Shown here piece after piece: positions 11,570 through 23,262 of a DNA stretch of 64,000 nucleotides. Positions within the stretch are counted from its first letter, which is position 1. Each line of letters starts with the position of its first letter. A model generated the notes under the pieces. It saw only the letters and a program-made list of their open reading frames with translations. It was not told the origin of the DNA and did not search any database. The DNA is taken from NCBI RefSeq assembly GCF_027580225.2, contig NC_073359.2:9166001-9230000 (forward strand), in the 5' to 3' direction. Source of the DNA: Misgurnus anguillicaudatus (lineage: Eukaryota; Chordata; Actinopteri; Cypriniformes; Cobitidae). Made by a program: the position numbers and the translations under genes.

Positions 11570-12735
11570 TTGAAATCCCCAATTGATTTAATTAAGACAA
11601 AAAATGAAGGGTAAAAAATAAAAAAGTAGAAAAATAATTTACTGACATATCTCAGCTTTTATGCCCTTCCTGTGTAGCAGGGCTGTCACAGCAAGAAAAA
11701 GCTGCTGTTTCTCTCCCACGTCATTTCCCTCTCGTCCCTTTTCGCGACCCCAAACGACTGTTTACGAAGATACGTTTATTCTTATTAATCTGGTTCTTGT
11801 CGCTTTGGTTGGCGTGGGACTGTGGGGAGGGTCATGGGTTGTGTTAAAACATATCCACCCTAGGTGGGAAAAAGCACAGCGCCGCTGACAGCTCGGCACT
11901 CGGCGATGGAGTTGGGATTTTTACACTGTGCAGATGTGGTCTCCCTCTTTGTTTTTCTAAGTAATTATCGTCATTAAGTCAAAGCATGTGCCAATCATCC
12001 GCCTTTGAGTTGGGCTCAGTTCAGGTCAAAAAAACCACCCTAATGTTTAAAGTGCGTCAAAGCTTGTCTGAACCGAACTCATTAGCCCGTGAATAGAGAC
12101 AAGTGTTGCGAGGAGCTGACAGTTTGATCAATTTTTCACACCATTCTTAATATCAAAATAAAAAGGTTTATGTAAATGTTATCTAATAATATTCTTTAAC
12201 AGTCAAGGGAAGGATTTTAACTGAAACGGGCAGGAAGTGTGAAGATTATTTTACAGCAGCAGAGACAAAGAGACTGGAAAACAAAGACGAATGAAGTGCT
12301 CATGTCAATGAACTACCATTCATTTTCACTTAGGACTCCTGTGAGCCGTGGTCAGCTCTAAACGCATGTGACGTTCACGCCGCCTTTTGCTGGATAAGGA
12401 TTGATGCTCTCTGTGTAAAGTGCCTTTACCGCATGTGGCACGACTTGGGCACATGTCATTAACCCGGAGCCCACTCAAATCTAAAAAGAAAAGAAAGAAA
12501 ACTCCCAGATGTCTCCTAGGAGGACGTCCTCCTCAATTTTATACACGGTGTGTATTAAAATACAGGGTGTTCAAAGTCAGTTTATATTGAAAATGTAGAA
12601 TTTAGTTAAAAAATATATTTATAGTATACAGCGATAATGATTTCTGAACAATTTAACATTTATACAAGTCAAACTCAATTTAAATTTACAGGAGCGTACG
12701 CCTTTAAAATAATCAGTGTTATCGTCATGTGGACA
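11570..12735. other. Gene-free intronic DNA
   Basis: No gene is recognised. The 75-codon frame at 11661-11888 has a hydrophobic stretch but no family signature and no convincing splice sites, and is not called. The rest is unique sequence. Confidence 0.5.
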
Positions 12736-13263
12736 TTAAAGGAATATTCAATTTTCTTAAAATAAAAATCCAGATAATTTACTCACCACCATGTCATCCA
12801 AAATGTTGATGTCTTTCTTTGTTCAGTCGAGAAGAAATTATGTTTTTTGAAGAAAACATTGCAGGATTTTTCTCATTTTAATGGACTTTAATAGACACCA
12901 ACAATTAATACATAACTCAACACTTAACAGTTTTTTTCAACAGAGTTTCAAAGGACTATAAACAATCCCAAACGAGGCATAAGGGTCTTATCTAGCAAAA
13001 CGATTGTCATTTTTGGCAAGAAAAATAAAAAATATGCTCTTTTAAACCACAGATCAGATTCAGAACGATGATCAAAACATACACGGAGTGTAAAATTAAT
13101 AAATATAAAAGTTTTTTATAAATTGGGTAAGATCGCCATCTAGTGGATAATCGCGGTATTACAGATTACCATAAAAACTCACCAGGAACACATTTTTTAA
13201 TGCACGTAAATGACTTCTCTTAATTGACGAGATAACTCGTCAATGGTGGGAATGAGGTAATAT
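12736..13263. repeat. Chimera of two truncated MITEs
   Basis: Bases 12736-13051 are the left arm of the TTAAAGGA foldback family, matching 8103-8420 nearly base for base. At about 13052 the sequence switches abruptly to the right half of the TTAACTCATTCCCCGCC family (GATCAGATTCAGAACGAT, as at 15037). It runs to the GACGAGATAACTCGTCAATG end of that family. The remaining halves of both elements are missing. Confidence 0.75.
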
Positions 13264-13269
13264 TTAAAT

Positions 13270-14008
13270 CAGAGATGCACCGATACCACTTTTTAAGGAT
13301 CGAGTACGAGTACCGGTATTTTTTCCCCTGGTAGCCTACTCGCCGATACCGATGCCTGTTGTACTGTTTTTTTTATGTGGCAATTTTCTAAGAACAACAC
13401 AATGAGACTAATGAACATATCAGCATATTTATAAGGGGTTGTGTACACCAAAACTTTTAAACGCGGCTGAAACGCCTGGACAAAGCCGAATGCAAGCTGT
13501 TTTTCAGCTGAGTGCCAGCTTTCTTCAGCTAAGCGCTTGGGTAGCTCTGATACGTCAGCTGTGAGACGGTTGGTTGCTGTGATACTTGTCCCGCCCCACC
13601 TCCACTGTGATTGGATGGCCGCGTGAGAACTGACATTGACGAGCGGAGCTTTTCTTCCAAAGTTGAACATTTTTCAACTCTCGGTGCTCAGCGCGGAAAA
13701 AAAGCTAGCTGTTGGCTTATTTGAAAAACGCTGAGTTTCCATTGAAATTAATTGAAAACATGCGCTGGCCGCGGGCGTAAAAGCGTTGGTGTGCACGCCC
13801 CCTAAGGAATGTAATTTTTACCTGCCTGTCACAAAGCTGTCAGAGTGCTAATGAAATCACAGACAACAAGACAATCAATTAGTCAGAAAGTGTCATAAAG
13901 TACGTCACGTGAGGTATCGGTCTTTGGTATCGGGGTATTTTTTACGAGTACGAGTACAAGAACATGAGCTTGGTATCGGCCCCGATACGATACTGGTATG
14001 CATCCCTA
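13270..14008. mobile_element. hAT MITE (GGGATGCACCGATACC type) with perfect 8-bp duplication
   Basis: The termini are CAGAGATGCACCGATACC and GGTATGCATCCCTA. It is flanked on both sides by ATTTAAAT (13262-13269 and 14009-14016), a perfect 8-bp duplication diagnostic of hAT insertion. The body carries GAGTACGAGTAC motifs near both ends. It is interrupted by a second element at about 13434-13803. A close relative is at 39111-39574. Confidence 0.9.
13434..13803. mobile_element. Nested MITE with AGGGG..GTGTACACCAAA ends
   Basis: The left end AAGGGGTTGTGTACACCAAA and the right end TTGGTGTGCACGCCCCCT are inverted copies. The interior holds GC-rich inverted segments (GCTGAGTGCCAGC and similar). It sits inside the hAT MITE 13270-14008: the related element at 39111-39574 lacks this block. 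A half-copy of the same family is at 54884-55020. Confidence 0.75.
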
Positions 14009-14159
14009 ATTTAAATAATGATTTTTAACTAGTAAGTAATATTTACGAGTTGACACTATTTTAAGTCACTTATTCTATAGGTAAATATGTGAACATTAAT
14101 ATGTTAACCCTTTTGTAAAAAAAGGTAAAAATTTCCATTGAAACACAGAAGATTTTTAC

Positions 14160-14611
14160 TGGGGATGCACCGATAGGATATTTTTGGGCCGATACCGATA
14201 CCAATTTAAACAGACAACTTCTGGCCGATACCGATATTGAACACTACTAATACAATACTATACAGTTGGTCTATTAGCTAGTTTATTTCTGCATCAAATT
14301 ATTTTTACTAAAAATGGATTTGATCTAATTAACATTCAACTAACCAACATAATAAGAGAGGCACAAATTAAGCTAAAACAAATATAATAAGAGAGCATAA
14401 CAACCTTCAAAGGTGGTTTTAGCTATTCAGCATTTATTTTATTAACAACATTAGCTCATTTTTTTTTTACATATAATTGATTTCTTTATGCAGTTAAGTA
14501 ATAAACAATCGGTATCGGCCTTTCTCGTGCTATTGCCGATATGCCGATGGTTTCAAATTCATCAAAAATCGGCCGATAAATATCGGCGGCCGATACATCG
14601 GTGCATCACTA
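14160..14611. mobile_element. hAT MITE (GGGATGCACCGATA type) with perfect 8-bp duplication
   Basis: It starts TGGGGATGCACCGATAGGA and ends CGGTGCATCACTA, and is flanked by ATTTTTAC at 14152-14159 and 14612-14619. Internal GGCCGATACCGATA motifs are typical of this family. It is non-coding. It lies 150 bp from the 13270-14008 element but used its own target site. Confidence 0.9.
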
Positions 14612-14721
14612 ATTTTTACACTTTCTAAGATCAAATTTATAGTCCATGCCAACTTAAGTGCATGTTTATATATACTTTACATAGACAAGCGTGTACAGTA
14701 GTTTGGTACGGTGTTGCAGTA

Positions 14722-15235
14722 TTAACTCATTCCCCGCCACCTTTTTTTTTTTTTAAAGTTGCCCACCAGTATTTTTTGTGATTTTCACAAAAGTTTCAGA
14801 AAATGCCTTCCATGAAAATTTTCTTCTATAAATATATAAACATACAAACATATCAAATGAAAAAACAGACCCTCTGCTTTCAAACAAAAACAAACAAAAC
14901 AGAAAAAAAACGTTTCATCCTATCTTAATTTGTTCTTTTTTTATACCTCTTAAATATGGCTAGGTTTCTTCAAAAATACAACATTTTGAGCAAAAAGCTG
15001 AAATAATTGCATTTTTGTAAAGGAATTTTATTAGAGATCAGATTCAGAACGATTATCAAAACATACACGGAGTTTAAAATTAGTTAAATTTTTGCTTCAG
15101 TTTTTTTATAAATTGGTTAATCTTGTGGATAATAGCGTAATTACAGATTACCTTAAAAACTCGTCAGGAAAGCGTCATTGACAGGGAAATGATTTTCTTG
15201 ATGAGATAACTTGTCAATGGCGGGGAAACAGTTAA
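14722..15235. mobile_element. MITE with TTAACTCATTCCCCGCC ends, copy 1
   Basis: The left end TTAACTCATTCCCCGCCA and the right end TGGCGGGGAAACAGTTAA are inverted repeats. The next copy at 22580-23069 shares the whole layout, including TTTTCACAAAAGTTTC and GATTATCAAAACATACAC. It has no coding capacity. Confidence 0.8.
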
Positions 15236-16584
15236 ACAAATATAAGTAACATGTTTACACTGTAAAATTAAAACAACTTAGTATTGCAAGTCAATTCAAC
15301 CTACTATTTTTTGTTTTAACAAATTGTCATAAATTATGAAAACAAATTGTTTTACTTAATTTGTTAAGTTAAAGTAACATAAAATATATATTAATTAGAC
15401 AAAAATGCTGCATTTTTTTGTAGTCTCAAATAACCATAAAAGTTTACAGTACAACTATTTCATCAAGATATTTCCTGCATAGTGTCAAATCCAGGCTTTC
15501 CAAAAGCATGAATGCAGGTGCGTGATATTGACCACAGAAATAAGCTGCGGCATTTTTAAACATTACATTTTATGCTTTCGTCTAAAGAGGCCAACTTGGA
15601 GAAATCTGGGTTCGAGCAGATCCCGGTCCCAGCTGTTCCGTCTTAGCCCGTGTGAAGTCTGACATTTCTCTTGCTTTCAGTGGAAAGTATGTAATTAGAA
15701 TTTGCTTGAGATTGGCAGGGCGGTCTCATGCGTTTTGACAGCAGGGGCACTCAGAAATGTCTGTTGGATACCTAAGTATTTTTAATTAAACAGTTTTTTG
15801 GCACACGGGGCCTCCTTTCCCTTTAAGTTCAAAGAGTGTGGCTTGACCCATGTGTTAAGAGTTTGTATCAATTTTCTGCAAGGATGTTTGACTTGGCCCT
15901 TTTAAGCATGCAATGCGAAATTGTCTTGTTTAAAAACGTGTTTGTTTACCATTCGCTCTTTCTCCTCTCCTCACATGTGGCCCATGAGTTTTTGTGGTTT
16001 TCAGTTTCTTTGTAGGTTTTTAGCACTCCGTTTTTGTCTTAAGGAATGCGGAAATGCATTCCTTGTCTCAAAATGTAATGGTTCAATTCAAATTCGCTTA
16101 AAGAAGACTCTAAAAGAATTGAATGTGAACATTGTGTTGCATTTAGATCAGTACATTAGCATTTGATTGACTAATAGTGTTGCGATACTAATTTAGCTTC
16201 ATACCTTTGTGTTGGATGTCTTTTGAATTTTTGTTTGGCTTTCTTTTTTGTCTGTTCCAAAAACGAAATATATCGTTTCTATATCTCTCAAGAAAAATAT
16301 GTAAATGATAGATCTTGACCTTTGTGGCCTCTCCTGAAACAGCGTAACACTGTATTTTCATTCAGTTTTGTACCATACCATTTTTATAAAAAATTAGATC
16401 CTGACTAACCTTCAAATACACAAATTAGTTTTTAACAAGATGTTAAACCTTTGAATAAGAGTGACTTGACTTCATAAAAGACTGTTGGATAGGCCTTGGC
16501 AATAAATTGATATATTGTAGCAAATGTTGAAATTTTGCTGTCTTTTAATAATGTTGTGTTTGAATATATGCACAATACTTTATA
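15236..16584. other. Gene-free intronic DNA with AT-rich repeat remnants
   Basis: No gene is recognised. Bases 15255-15455 are an AT-rich tract resembling the degenerate repeats at 24463-24600 and 59820-59930 (AACTTAA/TTAAGTT motifs). The 81-codon frame at 15921-16166 has no recognisable family and no supporting features. Confidence 0.5.
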
Positions 16585-16915
16585 CTTAAAGGTGCATTGT
16601 GTAACTTTTAGAAAGATCTCTTGACAGAAATGCAATATAATATACATAACTAAATTATTAATGAACCGTTATGCTTTTATTACCTTAGAATGAGCCGTTT
16701 TTATCTCTATACAACGCGGGGCCCCTTACATGGGGGTCGCCATCATGTTTCTACAATACCCCTAAACAGACAAACTGTTGTATAGAGCATGTTTCGTTCC
16801 TACTTTTTCTCAGACAGCGACATGTTTATCCTGTGCCAGCTACCGTAGCTTCTCATTGGGAAGTTAGTTGCAATTTGCAATTTTACTGCTAAATACCCCA
16901 CATTACACCTTTAAG
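16585..16915. mobile_element. MITE with CTTAAAGGTGCATTGTGTAA ends, copy 1
   Basis: It starts CTTAAAGGTGCATTGTGTAA and ends CATTACACCTTTAAG. No coding frame is present. It is useful as an uninterrupted reference for the copy at 39575-40140. There the segment matching TTTCTCAGACAGC (around 16806) is split by another transposon. Confidence 0.75.
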
Positions 16916-16954
16916 AAATTAGTAATATTAGTGCTTTTTGTGATTAAGTATATA

Positions 16955-18112
16955 CACTCACCTAAAGGATTATTAGAAACACCTGTTCAATTTCTCATTA
17001 ACACAATTATCTAATCAACCAATGACATGGCAGTTGCTTCAATGCATTTAGGGGTGTGGTCCTGGTCAAGACAATCTCCTGAACTCCAAACTGAATGTCA
17101 GAATGAGAAAGAAAGGTGATTTAAGCAATTTTGAGCGTAGTTTTTGGTGCCAGACAGGCCGGTCTGAGTATTTCACAATCTTTACAAAGAATGGTATGAA
17201 AAGGGAAAAACATCTAGTATGTGGCAGTCATGTGGGCTAAGATGCCTTGTTGATGCTAGAGGTCAGAGGAGAATGGACCGACTGATTCAAGCTGATGGAA
17301 GAGCAATTTTGACTGAAATAACCACTCGTTACAACCGAAGTATGCAGCAAAGCATTTGTGAAGCCACAACACGCAAGACCTTGAGGCAGATGGGCTACAA
17401 CAGCAGAAGACCCCACCGGGTACCACTCAGCACCAATACAAATAGGAAAAAGAGGCTACAGTTTGCACGAGCTCACCAAAATAAGACAGTTGAAGACTGG
17501 AAAACTGTTGCCTGATCTGATAAGTCTCGGTTTCTGTTGAGACATTCAGATGGTAGAGGCAGAATTTGGCGTAAACAGAATGAGAACATGGATCCATCAT
17601 GCCTTGTTACCACTGTGCAGGCTGATGGTGGTGGTGTAATGGTGTGGGGGATGTTTTCTTGGCACACTTTAGGCCCCTTAGTGCCAATTGGGCATCGTTT
17701 AAATGCCACGTCCTACCTGAGCATTGTTTCTGACCATGTCCATCCCTTTATGACCACCATGTACTCATCCTCTGATGGCTACTTCCAGCAGGATAATGCA
17801 CCATGTCACAAAGCTCGAAACATTTCAAATTGGTTTCTTGAGCATTACAATGAGTTCACTGTACTAAAATGGCCCCCACAGTCACCAGATCTCAACCCAA
17901 TAGAGCATCTTTGCGATGTGGGGGAACGGGAGCTTCGTGCCCTGGATGTGCATCCCACAAATCAACTGCAAGATGCAATCCTATTAACATTTCTAAAGAA
18001 TGCTTTCAGCACCTTGTTGAATCATGCCATGTAGGATTAAGGCAGTTCTGAAGGCGAAAGAGGGTCAAACACAGTATTAGTATGGTGTTCCTAATAATCC
18101 TTTAGGTGAGTG
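16955..18112 (+). mobile_element. Tc1/mariner element, structurally complete
   Basis: A 1158-bp element is bounded by inverted ends CACTCACCTAAAGGATTATT and AATAATCCTTTAGGTGAGTG. It is flanked by TA on each side (16953-16954 and 18113-18114), the target duplication of Tc1/mariner transposons. It carries one transposase gene, which is broken (see 17104-18034). The ends are well preserved, so the copy is probably not very old. Confidence 0.92.
17104..18034 (+). pseudogene. Tc1-like DDE transposase, broken
   Basis: This is the cut-and-paste transposase of the surrounding Tc1 element. The N-terminal DNA-binding part reads MRKKGDLSNFERS from 17104 and then shifts frame near 17144 into FGARQAGLSISQSLQ, which ends at a stop. 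A third segment from 17219 covers the rest of the DNA-binding region (RKTLRQMGY). It runs to an in-frame TGA at 17513-17515, where the family normally has Trp before SDKSRF. Beyond it the catalytic domain continues in the same frame, with the first Asp in SDKSRF, the second in QQDNAPCH and the Glu in DLNPIEHL, ending at TAG 18032-18034. With at least two shifts and one nonsense change it cannot make active transposase. Confidence 0.9.
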
Positions 18113-19495
18113 TATCTTGTTCAGAGTTGCCATTGAGAATTGTGAAATTTTATTTTGTATTAACTATTACATTTTTTCTGACAACCCGAGGTCAAGAAAA
18201 ATAAGTCTAAAATCTTAATCTCGACCATTACGGTGATATATTATTATTATCGTTATTAATAATTATTATTATTGCGGTAATTAGTCTTTATGTGAAATAA
18301 TATTTAGGCTATATCACCCACACCTACTGCTGGTACGACTTTGGATGTTATAACGATCATGATTGTTATTTTTTTCCTCTGCATCCAATTTGAGAGGAGT
18401 GAGTGTGTTTCTGTTGTATACACGGTTGCGAGCAGCGATAGCAGGGAACATCTGTTTTGCGCTTGTTGTTCCTCTTGGCTGCTTCTCAATTGGATTTCCT
18501 CAAGCAGGTCCAAGAGCTGTCACCTCTGCCAGGCTCTGTTAGCTATCACCACTGGACCCTATATTAAGAAGGGCTTTCAGGGCTAAGTTAATAACTCTCC
18601 CCGCTTCCCCTGACTGCCTCGCATTGCCTCAGCCCCTCTCCGCCTTGCCTCTGCAGGGCTGGGTGTCCTGTGGGTATCCCTCTGGCGGTCTCTCTCCTCT
18701 TCAGCTCCTCCCTGCCTCGAGAGGACTTTACGTATGCTCATTCTGTCTTGCTTATAGTCAGGGATTTAAACGGGCCCCTAACTTTAAAGCTTTTACCCCC
18801 AAAATTATGCTTAAGTAGTTCTGTACCCCTGTGAAATGTTATTCTTTCATAGAATGCAAATTGAGATGGGAACATCTTTTCTCATCATCCATACAGTATG
18901 TGCATGACTAGTTGAATAACACTTGATTTATTGAGAATAAGTGTAATAAGCATTTTCATCTGGCAGATAGTGAAAATATCTAGTAGACTTTGGTAGAAGA
19001 GACTTGAGCCCTATCTAGGGACCAGAACATCATAGAGTCTTTGACCTGTAAGCAACAATCCAGAACATTCAAGCATTGTAGTGGCGAGTTTTTCTTCCTC
19101 ACATTTCTTCTGACAGTGTAATAGTGTAGCTTTTCTCTCTCCCTCACACGTTTTTTGGTGTTCGCACGCCCTAACCTGCCTCATCCAGGGACCTGACTGG
19201 CAGTATGTTAGTTTTCTTTATTTAAAGAGAGTGGGCCGCCCTTCGCAGGCTGGGCCATTAAAAATACACCATCCGCTGTGACATAAGAAATCGTTTAAAG
19301 TTTGGCTGCCGGTCGAAAAATGCGCACGTGCGTTGATAGATCGGATTAAATATTGTTGTCATATTGATGGGTGTAATTTTTTAAAGCAAGTGTTACAAAT
19401 TCTAGCCTGTTCTTTAATGTCAAAAAGCGTGGAGATGAAATCAGATCTGTGCGCAATTATTTTATTGGCAATGTTTTGAAAATTTAATAGCTGTC
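18113..19495. other. Gene-free intronic DNA
   Basis: No gene is recognised. There is an ATT-rich microsatellite at 18239-18275 and a C/T-rich tract at 18590-18720. The frames at 18341-18586 and 18624-18818 show no recognisable domain. Confidence 0.5.
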
Positions 19496-21645
19496 TCTAG
19501 GGTAAAAAGTACGAATTAGAATCAGATATGACATTATACGTTGTGCCTAACGTGTCTCCGCACCTTCTCTCCACTGCACGGCAAAGAGACGTGGCCTTTC
19601 GCTTCCGACATGGACATTGACCGGGGCAGACTGTCCTCAGTGCGTTCCCAACTGTGCTACGCCATTTGGCGGAGACCGGCTCTTGGAAAGGTGCGTCCGG
19701 GGCGACGTCAGCCACCCAACTGACCCGTCATGAAACACGGACCAAGGAGTCTGATGGTGCGTTTACACCAACCGCGGTAAAGGCGTGAAGCGCGAGTGAT
19801 TTCAATGTTAAGTCATTGTGCAGACGCGTTGACGCGGGTCAGGAGGTCCCGCGGCGCAGAAGAGGCGTTCGGCGCCGAGCAGAAGACGCGTTTCCGCCTC
19901 ATTCGTGCGTGAAGCTTGCGCAACGTTGTGCGCGGTACGCGCGAATGGTGCTTTTGTGCATTTTGCGGTTCACGTTTATTTGCGGCTGACGCCCGAGTTG
20001 AAAAATTTGAACTTTGGCGGAATTTTGCGCCGCGTTAACCAATCAGGAGCCTGCCTGCTGCTGTGGTGGCAGCCCCGCCCGGAGTCACTCACTCAAGCAG
20101 TCACTCAAAGCTATATGACACAAGTTGTTATTTCTATAGAGGAGACAGGAATAAAAAGGACCTCGCTTGGAAGAATGTCAGTAAGAACTTTGGGCAACCT
20201 GGTAAGTTGTAATACACACTTCACTTTTGAGTCACATGACGTTTATCGACCCGCGCCGTTTATTTTCCCCCTACAGTAAGGTTACCCAATACAAACTGGT
20301 AACTCTCTTGATAAATGCATAAGTAACATCAGTCATCTTGCAAACAGACACTCGCACAGCAGTTGCTCCTCCCACAAGAAGCGGATTTTGCTTCGGACGC
20401 GCGTCAAATGCTTGCTTTTTCCGCCGTCTACTCCGCTCTACACACGCAAATGCATTCAAAGTGTTTAAGCGGCAAACTAGGCGCGGTAGACGCAATTTTG
20501 ACCCCCGGAACGCGTTTTGTGTAGACTTAGCATAACTGTGGGTTCACACCAGCTGCATTTTGGGCGTCAAATTCGCGTCTACTGCGTCTAGTTTGCTGCT
20601 TGAACATTTTGAGTTTACTCGCTTCATTCTAGTCACAAATTTTAGTCATCGAGACATTCACACGAAAATTTGTGTCATCGGAGGGGCTTCTACTGAATGG
20701 TTAATGCGGCACGTTTTTCCGCCAAAGTTAAAATTTTTTAAACTCGCGGATTTCCCGCGGCAACGCTCAATTCGCGCCAATGAGGCGGAATCGCGTATAC
20801 TGCGCCATGCTAAACACCTCATTCGCGCCGCAAGACCTCCAGACGCGTCTTCACATTGACTTAACATTGAAATCACTCGCACTTGACGTCTCTACCGCGG
20901 CTGGTGTGAGCGCAGCATTACGTACGCACGAGTCGGAGGGTGTCCTCGAGCCCCCGTGGTGCAATGAAGGTGAAGGTTGGTGCAAAAATTATGAATAAGA
21001 ATCAGATATGACATTATACGTTGTGCCTAACGTGTCTCCACGCCTTCTCTCCACTGCACGGTGGATGGGACAGGGCCTCTCGCTCCCGACGTGGACGTCG
21101 ACCGGGGCGGACTTTCCTCAGTCAGTTTCCGACCGTGCTGCGTCGTTGGGCGGTAAGACCTACCGCGTCTAGTTTGCTGCTTGAACATTTGGAGTTTTCT
21201 CGCTTCATTCTAGTCGAAAAATTCTAGTCATGGATACATTCACGTGAAAATTCACGTCATGGGAGGGACTTCTGTGCCTCCACTAACTTCCGGTAATCAC
21301 ATCACTAGAGCAAGCTCCTGATTGGTTAACTTCGCGCGTTTTTCCGGCAAAGTTCAAATTTTTCCAGCAGGCAACGCTCAATTCTCGCCAATGAGGCGGA
21401 ATCGCGTATACTGCGCCACGCTAAACGCCTCATTCGCACCGCAAGACCTCCAGACGTGTCTTCACATTGACTTAACATTGAAATCACTCACGCTTGACGC
21501 CTCTACCGCGGCTGGTGTGAACGCAGCATTACGTACGCACGAGTCGGAGGGTGTCCTCGAGCCCCCGTGGTGCAATAAAGGTGAAGGTCGGGGCGAAAAT
21601 TACAAATTAGAATCAGATATGATATTATACGTTGTGCCTAATGTA
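19496..21645 (+). repeat. Duplicated GC-richer repeat block
   Basis: The segment AGAATCAGATATGACATTAT with CGTTGTGCCTAA occurs three times, near 19518, 20999 and 21610. The segment CACGAGTCGGAGGGTGTCCT occurs near 20927 and 21538. Bases about 20590-21010 and 21170-21620 are therefore a tandem duplication of about 610 bp. Interleaved are Harbinger-type MITE sequences (GGTTCACACCAG ends). A small block at 20140-20215 ending CCTGGTAAGTTG looks like a splice donor but has no recognised protein. Confidence 0.75.
20535..20917. mobile_element. Harbinger-like MITE, GGTTCACACCAG family
   Basis: It starts CTGTGGGTTCACACCAGCTG and ends GGCTGGTGTGAGCGCAGCA, followed by TTA. Family members at 26978-27421 and 50598-51087 have clean 3-bp duplications. 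A shortened relative lies within 21160-21529. Confidence 0.7.
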
Positions 21646-22021
21646 AAAAACAAGACAACATTTAAAACATCAATTTTAATGAAAATGCTTTATAAAAAAT
21701 GTGATAACATTTCACGCTCGCATTTTCATGTTAATAATAAAATAAAAAGGTTTGTGGTTTTACAGCTGGGCCTGTTTTTGAACCCCCTCTCCGGCAGAAA
21801 CAGCCCACTGAGATTCTCACCACACAGCTGAACACGTCTACAAATTTGATCCAGTTTGTAGGTTCTGCAGTACATCACCGTCAAGACCCAAACTTGACAT
21901 TTCGCCCTTATTTAAAAAACTGCTGGCACTTAAAGTAAACGTTGTGTATACAACTTAATTAAACTGTTTTTCTCGGGGGCGTCAGAGACATTAGTAGGTC
22001 TCTTATAAACGCGTGAAAAAC

Positions 22022-22026
22022 CTATT

Positions 22027-22058
<32 letters not shown>

Positions 22059-22060
22059 AC
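22022..22060. repeat. TC microsatellite
   Basis: A run of TC dinucleotides with one interruption (TCTCTCTCGCTCTCTC and onward). Surrounding sequence from 21646 to 22579 is unique and has no recognised gene. Confidence 0.9.
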
Positions 22061-22579
22061 CAAGAGCTTTTGGGAAACTTTTCAGTCTCCGATTTCTGTA
22101 ATTGCTGCCACATGCATGGATTTCAAACTGACACTAACAGAGAAAGCCTGGATCCCTTGACCCTACACAGATTGATACATCAACTTTAGTTTGACAAAAC
22201 GAGACATTTCTCTGGGTTTTCTGTTTGTAATCCTACTAAGATTAAAGTCAGAAAGGGTATGCAGAACATTTGATATTCCATTAGCTGCAGAAGAGTCGCT
22301 TTCTGTTTGTTGAAGCAGGACATTAACTATGCATGTTTGGTGACCTCGAAAAGGATTTACTAAAATGTTGTCTGCCTACAGCCACAATGGTGCACAATTA
22401 ACTTCACCATTAGTTTTGCTGTTATCTTTTAAGTTATATATTTGATTTAACTATATCTTCATATTTATATATAAATAATATGAAAAAGTTTTTTCACTTA
22501 CCAACAATTTTCAAAAGTTTTTCCTTATGCCGTATATGTGAATATGAAACATAATATGTGCATATACAGTCAAATCATA

Positions 22580-23069
22580 TTAACTCATTCTCCGCCAGCC
22601 ATTTTTTTAAAAGTTGCCGCCAGCATTTTTTTTATGATTTTCACAAAAGTTTCACAAAATGCCTTCCAGGAAAACTTTCTTCTAAAAATAAATAAACATA
22701 CAAATATATCAAATGAATGAACAGTCCCAAAATAGAACAATAAACAAACAAAACAAAATGGGAGAAAAAAAGTCGAATTCTATCTATATATTTTTTCTCT
22801 GCTTATAAACTCTTAAATATGAGTATTTTTCTTTAGAAATAATTGCATTTTTGTGAAGGAATTTAGATGCAGAATGATTATCAAAACATACACAGAGTTT
22901 AAAATTAATAAATAACGTTTTGGCTTCAGTTTTTTTCATATATTGGGTAAGTGCACCATTTAGGGGATAATTGCGGTATTGCAGATTAACATAAAAATTC
23001 AAAAAATAAAAAACAGACTTTTTTCTCTTAATTGACGAGACAACTCGTCAATGGCGGGGAAAGAGTTAA
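22580..23069. mobile_element. MITE with TTAACTCATTCCCCGCC ends, copy 2
   Basis: It starts TTAACTCATTCTCCGCCAGC and ends TGGCGGGGAAAGAGTTAA, with the same internal order as 14722-15235. The GACGAGACAACTCGTC palindrome sits at its right end. It is non-coding. Confidence 0.8.
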
Positions 23070-23262
23070 ATAGTAATTATTACTGGTATATGGTACTGCA
23101 CCGTTTGTACGATGGACATGAGTGTCTTCACTGTTGCACCTCATTGATGAGAGATTTACTTTGCCAAGTGTACAGAATTACAGTTTTTCACACTTTCACA
23201 CAAAAATTATGCAATTTGTGACTTTAAAAGTGCTAATGTGCGCCTAAACAAACACAAAGTTG

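Noticed and set aside
11661..11888. Frame with a hydrophobic segment that might be a receptor TM exon
   Set aside because: The hydrophobic stretch does not match any class B helix, and no acceptor/donor pair with the right phase brackets it.
17219..17515. Separate small gene upstream of the transposase frame
   Set aside because: It is the same frame as 17537-18034, divided only by an in-frame TGA, and is part of the Tc1 transposase.
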